In this document: piece by piece, positions 35,185 through 44,404 of the stretch
How positions within the stretch are numbered: position 1 is the first letter of the stretch
Layout of the letters: each line of letters opens with the position of its first letter
DNA from: an uncultured Armatimonadota bacterium
GTDB lineage: Bacteria; Armatimonadota; Fimbriimonadia; Fimbriimonadales; Fimbriimonadaceae
NCBI GenBank assembly: GCA_903833215.1
Contig: CAILEM010000054.1
Coordinates: 22,885-86,884 of the forward strand
Length of the DNA: 64,000 nucleotides
Reading direction: 5' to 3'
The notes under the pieces: model-generated
The model's database searches: none
What the model was told of the DNA's origin: nothing
Seen by the model: the letters and a program-made list of their open reading frames with translations, nothing else
Made by a program: the position numbers and the translations under genes

Positions 35185-36243
35185 TCAACGAGTTGTCACA
35201 GCAGATTCAACAATCGTCAACGTACGTGCCTCGGCGTCAAGTTCAGCCTGGACACCCACAGGAAGCGTGTCCTTGTCTTTGATGTGCCCGATCCATGCTC
35301 CACAAAACGCTGGCACTCGGATCTGATCGGCAAAATTCTGAAGCACGTGGAGCATGGTGAATTCCCTTTCTGGACTTGTCGCAGGTTCTGCCGACTGAGT
35401 TGCCCGCAGACTAAAATCGCCAAACACGAGGCCTTGAACACCCTTCATGGCACCACTTATCCGTAAGGTGTTAAGCATGCGATCAATCCGGTAGGGCTCC
35501 TCGCCAATGTCTTCGAGGAACAGAATATGCCCCGCGAAGCTTGGCAAATAAGGCGAACCCACCAGCGACGCTACCAGGCTTAAGTTCCCACCGATCAACC
35601 GACCTCTTGCCTTCCCTGGTGACAATGTCGCTGCTAGAGGCTGAGGCGGGTGCCCCTCTGGAGTGGATGGAACCGCTAGCAATCCTGCCGGTTCCGCTGT
35701 TCGAATCGTCTTCGTAATGTTTTGAAGATCGAAAGCACTGTACGTCGAGAGTGCCACAGGGCCATGGAAAGTGACAACCCCTGCCTTTGCATAGATCGCC
35801 AGGATCAGTGCGGTGATGTCGCTATAACCGAGAAGGACCTTTGGGTTTCGATGAATCGCATCGTAATTCAAACGGTCCAGGAGGCGTGCCGCGCCGTAGC
35901 CGCCCTTCACACAGATGATGCCGCTTACCTCGGAATCCTCGAACGCGTCGTTGATATCTGCCGCGCGGTGTTCATCGGTCCCCGCCAAGTATCCCCATGA
36001 ATTGGAAGCATGAGCTCCCGTCTTGACCTTGAAGCCGAGTGACTCAACGTTTCGTCGAGCCTTCTCAAGGTCAGCCGGTCCTTGCACCGAACTACTTGGA
36101 GAAATGATGGCGATCGTATCGCCATCGCGCAGTGCTTTGGGCTTAAGGATTGACTTCACTGTCTTCACAGATGCTAAGGACGCCAACGGCACCGCCGAAG
36201 CCGCGACAAGCAAAGTTCGGCGAGTGATCGGCATAGCAGACAA
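35185..36243 (-). CDS. LD-carboxypeptidase (peptidase family S66), Tat-type leader
   Basis: 352 residues. The N-terminus ITRRTLLVAASAVPLASLA has a twin-arginine followed by a hydrophobic stretch, so Tat export is likely. Family S66 elements: DTIAIISPSSSV, GIICVKGGYGAARLLD, LLGYSDITAL with Ser141 as nucleophile, HILFLEDIGEEPYRIDRML with the Glu, and GAWIGHIKD with the His of the Ser-Glu-His triad. The enzyme trims the terminal D-Ala from muropeptide tetrapeptides in cell-wall recycling; an exported form may act in the periplasm. Convergent with the REC-HD-GYP gene and 33 bp downstream of the large orphan. Confidence 0.85.
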   Translation of the reverse strand: MSAMPITRRTLLVAASAVPLASLASVKTVKSILKPKALRDGDTIAIISPSSSVQGPADLEKARRNVESLGFKVKTGAHASNSWGYLAGTDEHRAADINDAFEDSEVSGIICVKGGYGAARLLDRLNYDAIHRNPKVLLGYSDITALILAIYAKAGVVTFHGPVALSTYSAFDLQNITKTIRTAEPAGLLAVPSTPEGHPPQPLAATLSPGKARGRLIGGNLSLVASLVGSPYLPSFAGHILFLEDIGEEPYRIDRMLNTLRISGAMKGVQGLVFGDFSLRATQSAEPATSPEREFTMLHVLQNFADQIRVPAFCGAWIGHIKDKDTLPVGVQAELDAEARTLTIVESAVTTR

Positions 36244-36276
36244 TACCAGAGGCCGATTCTTTCGCCACCTACATCG

Positions 36277-38811
36277 CTAGTGACCGACGGATTGCGGCTT
36301 CCCAAGAGACCAAAGGACGAACTGAATTTGAGCGCCCTTCGGGCACGCCACTGTGAATTGGGAGGAACCAGCCGGCAAAAACGCCGGTTTGGCCACCGCA
36401 CAGACAGCGATTTGCTTTCGGTTTCGATCAGCTTGATACGCCTTGTCCCCGTCAATCAGGACAAACTCCCCGTCCTTCACAGGGTGCGTGGTCCGAACCT
36501 CGGTCCCATCGGGAAGAGTAACCACCACCGCGCCCGGCTCCACTCCTTTGTCAAGCTTTATCCGAACAGCGAGGTGTAGCGGCTGCATTGAATTGGGATT
36601 CAAAACCTGTATCGGGTTCCCTGCCTTAGCCGCCTCCGTTCGAAGTTCCTTTACTGGCGTCAGCAAAAACTTCATTCGGCCCGTTTGCTTAAGGTGGAAT
36701 TTGGACGTCAGGTCTTTCAACGCCTCTTTTTGCACTGGCGTGAACAGGTTGGCAGCGCGGGCATTCTCCCAAGCACGGAACGCACTAAAAATCGCTGCCT
36801 TCTCGCCACTCTTCTCGACCGCATCCTCGGTTAAGCCAAGCATATAGGTCGCGTCCAAAGCCACCGACTTTGCCTGCAAGTTCTCGGCGTCGTAAAGGGA
36901 CCAGTCGCTATGGTAGTCCTGAATCCCAAAGGTGGGAGCGAGAAAGGAGTTCTGAAACATGTGGCGGATATCTTTGCCTTCGGTCCCCCAGTGATTGAGA
37001 ATCGGGTCGAACATGTTGTTGCCGCCACCCACATTACAGGAGCCCACAAATTCCCATTCACCGGGCAAGATGCCGGCCCCCATCACGCGCGGTGCCTTAC
37101 CATGGGTCAGCTTGGAATAGGTCTCGAAGAATCGTCGCATGAAACGCTTCACCCCGAAGTAGCCCTGATTGATGTAGAGAGTGCTTTCGAGACCGTCGAA
37201 ATCGATGTACTCCATTCCGTTTTCGACCATCACGCTTGCGTAGTAGTCCGCGTACGACTCCATCAGGCTCATATCGGGGCAAAACCCGCCGTAGCAATTC
37301 TGTTGGAGCTTGGCCAAGCCAAGACCTGCTTTGTGGTTCTGCGGCTTCGTTCCACCGAAACCACGCTTGATCACCCTCATCGTCCAGGGTGCTTGCTTAC
37401 TCACCACATCGACCTGAATCAGTTCTCCCCCAATCTGAACAATGTTCGAATCGTCACCCATTGGCCACGTTCCCTTCTCTGTCAAATATGAGGGATCGGA
37501 AACGGTGATCGACATCTCTGAATCCGTCAGGTCCTTTGCCAAAGCTGTTCGGCACACAGTTTGCAGGTGGTTACTCGCAATCGGTGTCACGTCAGAACAA
37601 CGACCGGGCTGCAAGAAGAGGCATAAGGTGTGCAGCCCGTATTTGATTCCGTGCTTGCGGCAATCGTCAGTGAACTCCTTATAGGTTTTGCTCCGATTTC
37701 CGGAGAAGGCAACTCGCTTTCCGAGCCAGTGATCGGCTGGATTTGCGTAGTATTCCCCCTGCCCTTCATCCTGAACCGCGTTGAGGGTTAACGCTTCGGC
37801 GTACTCGATCATCTTGTCGTGGGGGCCGCCATTCCATGCGATATCCGGCTTGAGCAGAGCTGGATCATGAACCCATCTGCCATCGATTTTTGGCTTGAGA
37901 ATAGGCTCATCCTCCACGATTTTTCTCAGAGTCCTGGGAGCCAAATCAGTTGTACAAGCATAAAGCGCAACCGTCGATCCGATGAAATCAACCCCTGGAA
38001 CCGGATCGCTTACTTGCGTCCGTGGACGCGACCGTGGGAAGCCTGGCAATAAAGACCACTTCTGGGTGTAGCTCTTTCTGCGATCTCGAGAGTGGTAGGC
38101 GATGGTTGAGCCGAACGTCGGCTCGAGCTTTGCGCCTAATCCGCCAATCTGTTGGAAAAATTCATCAGGATGCGAGGAGAAAGCCACGTCACTGATGCCA
38201 TCACCGCCGAGGTTGAACCACTGCCCCTCTTTCAGGTCGTGCGGTACCGGCCATTTCTTCGAATCGAAGGTGTGAACGTAGTAGCCCAATCCATGGGAAT
38301 CGCCATCGGCAGGAGGACCCGAGATCGTGTTGTCGTCGATGCCGAACAAGCCGATTGCATAGTGGTCATCCCTGACGACGCCAATGATATCGCCGATATA
38401 TTGAGAGATCTTGGTGTGCAGCGGTCCCCAAACGATGTTGTCAACCTTGCCTCGATTCGAGAGTGAGAGAAGTTGAAGGCGTAGGTAGCTCCTGTTTGCG
38501 GTTGCATGAACGACAGCCACTGACCCATTGGGGTACTTGATATGGAAGGAACCGGACCGCCGGTCGAATACGGATGACTTGGGAAATACCAGCTGACTGT
38601 TCGGCACTCCTGCTTCATGGAGGCTGATAAGCGGGGAGGGATGGCCGGCAGCCATGTACTCCGTGCGGGTCTTCCCGTGCTTCAACGATGTGATGTAGCC
38701 GTGTGGGTCCACAGAAACTTGAGTGCCTTGGAACGCAAATGAGATGCTGTCTGGCAACTTGTGCTGGACCAAAATGGTGACGGCGGCGATGGATAAGGAA
38801 AGGATCGGCAT
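36277..38811 (-). CDS. large secreted protein, putative glycoside hydrolase-like TIM barrel
   Basis: 844 residues, not assigned to a named family. Hydrophobic start (ILSLSIAAVTILV) suggests export. The N-terminal 300 residues look like a beta-sandwich (VSVDPHGYITSLKHG, GSFHIKYPNGSVAVVH). From about 320 a TIM-barrel-like region appears: AWNGGPHDKMIEYAEAL, KYGLHTLCLFL, MEYIDFDGLEST and RVMGAGILPGEWEF. The strand-ending IDFDGLE is the kind of acidic strand end that carries the nucleophile in clan-D glycosidases. A C-terminal beta domain ends the protein. The neighbouring carbohydrate genes support a glycan role; the exact activity is unknown. Confidence 0.6.
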   Translation of the reverse strand: MPILSLSIAAVTILVQHKLPDSISFAFQGTQVSVDPHGYITSLKHGKTRTEYMAAGHPSPLISLHEAGVPNSQLVFPKSSVFDRRSGSFHIKYPNGSVAVVHATANRSYLRLQLLSLSNRGKVDNIVWGPLHTKISQYIGDIIGVVRDDHYAIGLFGIDDNTISGPPADGDSHGLGYYVHTFDSKKWPVPHDLKEGQWFNLGGDGISDVAFSSHPDEFFQQIGGLGAKLEPTFGSTIAYHSRDRRKSYTQKWSLLPGFPRSRPRTQVSDPVPGVDFIGSTVALYACTTDLAPRTLRKIVEDEPILKPKIDGRWVHDPALLKPDIAWNGGPHDKMIEYAEALTLNAVQDEGQGEYYANPADHWLGKRVAFSGNRSKTYKEFTDDCRKHGIKYGLHTLCLFLQPGRCSDVTPIASNHLQTVCRTALAKDLTDSEMSITVSDPSYLTEKGTWPMGDDSNIVQIGGELIQVDVVSKQAPWTMRVIKRGFGGTKPQNHKAGLGLAKLQQNCYGGFCPDMSLMESYADYYASVMVENGMEYIDFDGLESTLYINQGYFGVKRFMRRFFETYSKLTHGKAPRVMGAGILPGEWEFVGSCNVGGGNNMFDPILNHWGTEGKDIRHMFQNSFLAPTFGIQDYHSDWSLYDAENLQAKSVALDATYMLGLTEDAVEKSGEKAAIFSAFRAWENARAANLFTPVQKEALKDLTSKFHLKQTGRMKFLLTPVKELRTEAAKAGNPIQVLNPNSMQPLHLAVRIKLDKGVEPGAVVVTLPDGTEVRTTHPVKDGEFVLIDGDKAYQADRNRKQIAVCAVAKPAFLPAGSSQFTVACPKGAQIQFVLWSLGKPQSVGH

Positions 38812-38922
38812 TGGCTTTCAGTCAGGCTCGAGTACGAGCGTTGGTGACGTGAAGTATGGACCAACCGATGGCTTGTTCTGCCCTAACGATTGAGTCGCAA
38901 CCACAACTGTATACTGGCCGCC

Positions 38923-41202
38923 ATGTGCTTTCGGATGAGGAGCGCCTCTTGCGTCATAGTTGCCGTCAATCTGCTTTGTGTCGCATCGGCGACACAAAAC
39001 TCTGCCAGTTGGCTTCCGGTTCGCCCAACCGAAGGCATGCGCCTGCTGGTTTGCCGTTACGACGGGTCTAAGCTTAACGAAGCAATCCCATTTTCAAATG
39101 GAAAAGCACTGACCTCGCAGGGCAGCTGGATTTGCTCGGTCCGCAAAGACGGCACCAATCTAGCTGTTACCTTTCGGCTCGTAAAGGGTTTGGCAACATC
39201 GACCGGAGTTGCCGTCGCATTCGACTTCCCCCACTGGAGTCGCCGCAATTATCTCTTGGTGCCCGGTGCGGTGTACAACGGCAACCGATTCCCTGCCCTC
39301 CCCGGTGGATACATGCCGCCGTTTCCGCCGAGCATGTTCTTCAACCCGAACCTGCCCCTCACGATTTCCGATAACCCGCGACTGTCGCCCGAACCAGGAA
39401 AAGCTGGAAAGATCGAATTACTGACCGGAAATGCTTCAACTCCTGCCATGGGCTTTTTTGCGCCAGCGCAAAAGAACGGATTCATCCTTCACGCCGAGCA
39501 GAACACTGGCTTCGGAAACAATGGGATGTTCATTGAGGAAAGCGCTGCCCAAAACCAAGCCACCCTCGTGGTCAGCGCTCCAGGTGTCCGCGAGTGGGCA
39601 GCTCAGTTTGGTGGATTCGCCGAGAGTGGTGATAAGGGGGCGACGTGGAAAGCTGGCGATTCTGTCACCCTAAGGTTCTGCATCTCTAGGTTCGCAACGG
39701 ACTCCATCCCAGGCTTTCTTGAGAAGTTCATGACGGAGCGCAAATCGCTTACGGGTCCCAATCGTCCACGAAATCTGGCTCCGATGAGTGAAATTTCCGA
39801 CCTGATTGTGCCGAGGTTCAGCAAGCGTTGGACCACCCAGCCCGCAGGTAGTTGGTACGCCCCCGAGAACGACAACAACTTCCAACTAGGATGGGTGAGC
39901 GGTTTTATGCAAACGCCAATGCTTGCCCTGAATGATGCGGTTGAGCGTGACCGGATATGCCGACAGCTTGATTTCGTTACGTCCAAATTGCAGGGCAAGA
40001 GCGGTTTCTTCTATGCCGGCATTATGTCGGGCGGAGAATTGCGATCGGATCGGAGCTACGGTTCCCGCAAGCTAGTGCTCACCCGTAAGAACAGCGACAC
40101 CCTGCTGATGTATCTGAAGTTCTTCAAGATCCTCAAGGCTCAAGGCCACGGAGATGTTATCAAGTCCACATGGAGGACAGCGGCTCGGGGCTTGGCAGAT
40201 GCCTTTTGTCGCACGTGGGCAAAGTACGGACAATTCGGCCACTACCTCGATCCTGTGACGGGCGAGATTGCCGTGTTCAACACTACTGGCGGAGCGATCG
40301 CACCGGCCGGGTTGGCTCTCGCCTCGGAGTTCTTTCACGATCCGAGGTATTTGCGTGTTGCGACGGCATCGGCCGCCATGTATTTTCAGCGAGATGTCGT
40401 CGGGCGAGGACTGACGAATGGAGCATGCGGCGACATCTCTCAAGACCCCGACTCCGAGACCGCTTTTGGATTTCTTGAGTCGTTGATGGCGCTTTATGGA
40501 GTCACTGGTGATCCAATTTGGCTAACGCGTGCCCGCACGGAAGCCAATTTGGCCGCAACGTGGGTGCTTTCCTACGATGCGTTCTTTCCTCGCGAGAGCC
40601 AAATCGGTAGAAACCAATCTCGCATGGCTGGGGCCGTCTTTGCCAGTGCCCAGAATAAGCACGCTGCACCCGGCATCTGCACATCGTCCGGCGACTACCT
40701 ATTCAAGCTGTATCGCGCAACCGGTGCCAAGCAATATGCGGAGCTGATTCGAGACATCCAGCATGCCGCCGTCGAAGCGACCGAACTGCCGGGCCACCCA
40801 ACCTGCGGTGCCGGTTTCGGCTCATCAATGGAGCGGATCCAACCCACCGACGCCGAAGGCAAAGGCGCGATCGGAAACTACATCCACACCCAAAACGCCT
40901 GGACCGAACTCGACACCCTCCTAATGGCCACCGAGCTTCCCGGCGTCTACGTTCAAACCTACCACGACACCCTATTCACCTTCGACCACATCAAGGCCCG
41001 AGTTCTTGGTCGACACAACGGCACCGTCACGCTCGAATTAACGAACCCAACCAACTACGAAGCCCGTGTCTCGATCTTTGCAGAAACTGCTAAAGCCGCT
41101 AAGAAGCCACTCGACTACGTCGCCTACCTATCCTGGCCCCGAGTCACCGTGCCGGCTGGGAAGACGGTAGTCGTTGATTCGAAAGCAATCTCAGCTCGTT
41201 AG
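38923..41202 (+). CDS. large secreted protein, putative (alpha/alpha)-barrel glycoside hydrolase-like
   Basis: 759 residues from ATG at 38923, seven bases past a TATACT (38910-38915); in-frame ATGs at 38890 and 38935 are alternatives. The signal peptide is RSASCVIVAVNLLCVASA. The N-terminal 270 residues are beta-rich (VAVAFDFPHW, NGFILHAEQNTGFGNNGMF). From about 300 the sequence is helical with aromatic clusters (SWYAPENDNNFQLGWVSGFM, YLKFFKILKAQG, GDYLFKLYRATGAKQYAEL), as in (alpha/alpha)6 barrels of glycosidases and lyases. A short C-terminal beta domain follows. No catalytic residues can be named. It is divergent from the other orphan at 38811, so the two probably act together. Confidence 0.6.
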   Translation: MCFRMRSASCVIVAVNLLCVASATQNSASWLPVRPTEGMRLLVCRYDGSKLNEAIPFSNGKALTSQGSWICSVRKDGTNLAVTFRLVKGLATSTGVAVAFDFPHWSRRNYLLVPGAVYNGNRFPALPGGYMPPFPPSMFFNPNLPLTISDNPRLSPEPGKAGKIELLTGNASTPAMGFFAPAQKNGFILHAEQNTGFGNNGMFIEESAAQNQATLVVSAPGVREWAAQFGGFAESGDKGATWKAGDSVTLRFCISRFATDSIPGFLEKFMTERKSLTGPNRPRNLAPMSEISDLIVPRFSKRWTTQPAGSWYAPENDNNFQLGWVSGFMQTPMLALNDAVERDRICRQLDFVTSKLQGKSGFFYAGIMSGGELRSDRSYGSRKLVLTRKNSDTLLMYLKFFKILKAQGHGDVIKSTWRTAARGLADAFCRTWAKYGQFGHYLDPVTGEIAVFNTTGGAIAPAGLALASEFFHDPRYLRVATASAAMYFQRDVVGRGLTNGACGDISQDPDSETAFGFLESLMALYGVTGDPIWLTRARTEANLAATWVLSYDAFFPRESQIGRNQSRMAGAVFASAQNKHAAPGICTSSGDYLFKLYRATGAKQYAELIRDIQHAAVEATELPGHPTCGAGFGSSMERIQPTDAEGKGAIGNYIHTQNAWTELDTLLMATELPGVYVQTYHDTLFTFDHIKARVLGRHNGTVTLELTNPTNYEARVSIFAETAKAAKKPLDYVAYLSWPRVTVPAGKTVVVDSKAISAR

Positions 41203-41292
41203 GAAATCTGATCGAAACCATGATGATGGTATCTGATTTGCCAATGTGGTTCAATTACGAAACAGCAAGGTGTAGGGAATCAACGTGGCGTC

Positions 41293-42144
41293 ATGAACAA
41301 TGCAAACCGATCCAAACTTACGGTTCAGGGAGCAGCGATTACGGTCATTGCTGGCACCGAGGGAGATTTCATCTCACTCACTGACATGGTCCAAGGCTTT
41401 CAAGGCGGAAGCTCCCTAATTGAGCAATGGCTAAGATCCAAAGACACCCTCCTCTTTCTTGGAGCTTGGGAGAAAATGCACAACCTAGTTTTTAATTCCC
41501 TCGAATTCGAGGGAATTAAAAACGAAGCCGGTCGCAACAGCTTTTTTCTTTCGATCAAAAGGTGGATCGGTGTCACGAATGCCAAGGGGATTATTGCCAC
41601 TCCTGGAAGGTATGGCGGTACTTACGCCCATCAAGATATTGCATTTGAGTTCGGTACGTGGCTGAGCCCAGAATTTAAGCTTTACCTAATCAAAGAGTTC
41701 CAGCGACTTAAGGAAGACGAAAACCGGCGTAAGTCTCTCGACTGGAACTTGAATCGAACGCTTGCGAAATTGAATTACAGGATTCACACCGACGCAATCA
41801 AGGAGCACCTGATTCCAGCACTCGTCTCCAAGGAGCAGGTGGGATACGTTTATGCCAGTGAGGCTGACATCCTAAATGTCGCCCTGTTTGGACTAACCTC
41901 GAAGCAATGGCGTGATGCTAATCCGACCCTAGATGGCAACATGCGCGACTATGCGACTCTCCAACAACTGCTCGTCATGGTGAACCTAGAGAGCATGAAT
42001 GCGGAGTTGATTAGGATCGGGCTCACATCTGGCGAACGCCTGACTCGCTTAAATCAGATCGCCATCCAACAGCTCAGGTCGCTTCACTCAATCAATACAC
42101 GCGGACTCCATCCTCGTGATGAACCTCCTCATGGATTGACCTAG
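41293..42144 (+). CDS. KilA-N domain protein
   Basis: 283 residues. The KilA-N (APSES-like) DNA-binding domain spans about 20-125: FISLTDMVQGF, LIEQWLRSKDTLLFLGAWE, FNSLEFEGIKNEAGRNSF, IKRWIGVTNAKGI and YGGTYAHQDIAFEFGTWLSPEFKLYLIKEF (in part). These are the standard motifs of bacterial and phage KilA-N proteins. The C-terminal half is helical (LNRTLAKLNYRIHTDAIKEHLIP) and matches the tail of chromosomal members. No phage genes lie nearby. A perfect 36-bp palindrome sits inside the conserved segment, and two hairpins follow the gene. Confidence 0.88.
   Translation: MNNANRSKLTVQGAAITVIAGTEGDFISLTDMVQGFQGGSSLIEQWLRSKDTLLFLGAWEKMHNLVFNSLEFEGIKNEAGRNSFFLSIKRWIGVTNAKGIIATPGRYGGTYAHQDIAFEFGTWLSPEFKLYLIKEFQRLKEDENRRKSLDWNLNRTLAKLNYRIHTDAIKEHLIPALVSKEQVGYVYASEADILNVALFGLTSKQWRDANPTLDGNMRDYATLQQLLVMVNLESMNAELIRIGLTSGERLTRLNQIAIQQLRSLHSINTRGLHPRDEPPHGLT
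41488..41523. repeat. perfect 36-bp palindrome inside the KilA-N coding sequence
   Basis: The left arm GTTTTTAATTCCCTCGAA is followed directly by its exact reverse complement; the centre is GAATTC at 41503-41508. It encodes part of the conserved LVFNSLEFEGIKNE segment. Symmetry ends at the next base pair (A/G). It could form a cruciform or mRNA hairpin, or bind a dimeric protein, possibly KilA-N itself. Confidence 0.85.
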
Positions 42145-42191
42145 GAGGTTCGTGACTGTCGCAGGGAGGCTACCTCGACAGAAGTAGCCTC
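42121..42191 (+). terminator. two hairpins at the end of the KilA-N gene
   Basis: GAACCTCCT (42121-42129) pairs with AGGAGGTTC (42143-42151) across the stop codon. GAGGCTAC (42166-42173) pairs with GTAGCCTC (42184-42191). Both stems are perfect (9 and 8 bp); neither has a strong T-run. They may serve the convergent phosphorylase gene as well. Confidence 0.45.
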
Positions 42192-42259
42192 ACTACGTCG
42201 CAAATTTGACAGCTATTCAAACCTGGACCATGAACTCATATGGCCCAGTATTCAAACAT

Positions 42260-44404
42260 CTACCTAGGATCGACGTACATGTCTTTGGCGTAGTCTTCCA
42301 GCATTCTTAACGTCGAGAAGGCGTAGACGCTGGTGGCCATCGCTTGCTTCATGACTTTGAGCCAGCCTTCAGGGACACCGGCGGAGTTGCGCTTCCAGTA
42401 GAGAGGAAGGACTTCCTTCTCGAGCACCTTGTATAGAGAGTCGGAATCGAACTTGTCCTGTACTTCCCTGCTCGGCTGATTTTGGCGTTGGCCAACCGCG
42501 AAGCCGTTGGGACCGTTCTCGCCGACTTCGTAGGCTTCATCCCACCATCCGTCGAGAATCGACGCATTGGGGATGCCGTTGGCGGCGGCTTTCATGCCGC
42601 TGGTTCCAGAGGCTTCAAGTGGGCGCAACGGGTTGTTGACCCAGAGGTCCACGCCTTGCACCAGGGCCCGACCGACGGCGATATCGTGATCTTCGATCAG
42701 GAAGACCTTGCCCTTGAACTTCGGATCTTGGCTCGTATCGTAAACGTCCTTGATGAGCCCCTGTCCGACTCGGTCACCGGGGTGGGCCTTGCCCGAGAAG
42801 ATCACCTGTACTGGTCGACCAGATGCGTTGATCATCTTCAGCAATCGAGTTGGATTCGTGAAGAGCAGTCCCGCTCGCTTGTACGGAGCGAACCGACGTG
42901 CGAAACCGATGATAAAGGCATCTGGATCGAGCTGGGCAATCAGTTCTTTGAGTTGAGTTGGTGACTCGCCATGGCGGGTGTGGTGCTTCAACAACCGACC
43001 ATTCGCAAATTCGACCAACGCCTTTTTCTGGGTAAGGTGGGCCTGCCAGAGCGCCAAGTCGTCGATCCCTTCCGCTTGCGTCCACACGCTTCGCCCGGTA
43101 TCACGCGACTTCACGGAGACTTTGGTAGCTGGCTCAAATGCGGCACCGGCGGATTCGCACAGACTTCGGACCTGGGGTCCCAGCCAGGTCGGAAGGTGAA
43201 CGCCGTTCGTCACTGCCCCGACCGGGAGACCCACCACCGGGTGCCAGGTGCCGTGAGCGGTGTGGCCGTGCAAAATGCTGACGCCGTTGGCCGCACGCGA
43301 AAGACGGAGGGCGAACGCAGTCATGTCGAACGTGTTTGGATCGTTAACCGAGTCTCGGCTCAGTTTGAGAACGGCAGGAATCTTAATGTCCGTACCCGCG
43401 AAGAGTGGCTCGAGGACCTGTTTCACGAGCTTGGTGTCAAACCGCTCGTTCCCTTCCGGAACCGGGGTGTGAATGGTAAGAACGGAGCGACTTCGGACGT
43501 CTTCGCATGCGTCCTTCCAATCAATTCCGCTTGCAACGAGGGCGCGAAGACGTTCTGCGATGAGCAGCGCAGAGTGACCTTCGTTCATGTGATAGACGCT
43601 CGGTGTAATGCCGAGGAGGCTGAGGGCTCTTGCCCCACCTGCGCCCAATACGAGTTCTTGAAGGAAGCGTGTCTCGCGTCCAAGCATGTATAGCTGGGCT
43701 GTAATGGGACGATCTTCCGGCGCGTTTTCGGGGAGGTTCGTGTCGAGCAGCAGTAGCGGGACGCGACCGACAGCCATGCGCCAAACCGCGACCTGGAGCT
43801 TACGACCAGGCAGGTCGAGTTCCACAAGCAGTTCCTTGCCCGTCGACGGATCGGCAACGCGCTCCAAGGCATGATCTCGATAATCGAACTCGGGATAAAT
43901 GTGCTCTTGGCGACCGTCTTGGTCGATGCTCTGCCGGAAGTAGCCGAGTTTGTAGAAGCAGCCGATGGCGATGAATGGCAAGTGTTGGTCCGATGCCTCT
44001 TTGCAGTGGTCACCAGCGAGGATTCCCAGGCCACCGCAGTATTGGGCGAACGACTCGTGAATTCCATACTCGGCGCAGAAATAAGCGACGGGGTTGTCAT
44101 GGCTGAGGCCCTCCCATTCTCGATCGGGGGCATCAAGATAGGCGGCAAGTTCGCCAGCGACCTTGTTCACCTTTGCCACAAAGGCGGCGTCCTTTGACAG
44201 CCGCTCGACGCTCGCCGTTTCCCGCAGGAGTGCGACGGGTTGAATGCCCTTGTCGAATCGGACGGGGTCGATCTCTCGGAAGAGATCGATGGCATCTTTG
44301 TGCCAAGCCCAGTACATGTTGAGAGCGATCTTCTTCAGCGGCTCAAGCGACGATGGCAGTTGAAGATCGGTGCGAGGCAGCGTAGAAATACGGTTCAAAA
44401 TCAT
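42260..44404 (-). CDS. glgP: alpha-glucan (glycogen/maltodextrin) phosphorylase, GT35 short form
   Basis: 714 residues, the shorter bacterial type with the DUF3417-like N-terminus (LKKIALNMYWAWHKDA). Landmarks: VAYFCAEYGIHES, GGLGILAGDH, HMNEGHSALLIAER, VLTIHTPVPEGNERF, GAVTNGVHLPTW, GFARRFAPYKRAGLL, and the PLP/active-site segment EASGTSGMKAAANG, with GWWDEAY after it. The enzyme uses phosphate to release glucose 1-phosphate from alpha-1,4-glucans; PLP is the cofactor. Cytoplasmic. AGGTGAG precedes the ATG, and a LacI-type operator lies just upstream, pointing to sugar-responsive control. Confidence 0.92.
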   Translation of the reverse strand: MILNRISTLPRTDLQLPSSLEPLKKIALNMYWAWHKDAIDLFREIDPVRFDKGIQPVALLRETASVERLSKDAAFVAKVNKVAGELAAYLDAPDREWEGLSHDNPVAYFCAEYGIHESFAQYCGGLGILAGDHCKEASDQHLPFIAIGCFYKLGYFRQSIDQDGRQEHIYPEFDYRDHALERVADPSTGKELLVELDLPGRKLQVAVWRMAVGRVPLLLLDTNLPENAPEDRPITAQLYMLGRETRFLQELVLGAGGARALSLLGITPSVYHMNEGHSALLIAERLRALVASGIDWKDACEDVRSRSVLTIHTPVPEGNERFDTKLVKQVLEPLFAGTDIKIPAVLKLSRDSVNDPNTFDMTAFALRLSRAANGVSILHGHTAHGTWHPVVGLPVGAVTNGVHLPTWLGPQVRSLCESAGAAFEPATKVSVKSRDTGRSVWTQAEGIDDLALWQAHLTQKKALVEFANGRLLKHHTRHGESPTQLKELIAQLDPDAFIIGFARRFAPYKRAGLLFTNPTRLLKMINASGRPVQVIFSGKAHPGDRVGQGLIKDVYDTSQDPKFKGKVFLIEDHDIAVGRALVQGVDLWVNNPLRPLEASGTSGMKAAANGIPNASILDGWWDEAYEVGENGPNGFAVGQRQNQPSREVQDKFDSDSLYKVLEKEVLPLYWKRNSAGVPEGWLKVMKQAMATSVYAFSTLRMLEDYAKDMYVDPR

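Noticed and set aside
41293..42144. KilA-N gene as evidence of a prophage
   Set aside because: Flanking genes are metabolic and chromosomal; no integrase, capsid or lysis genes, and no attachment repeats were seen.
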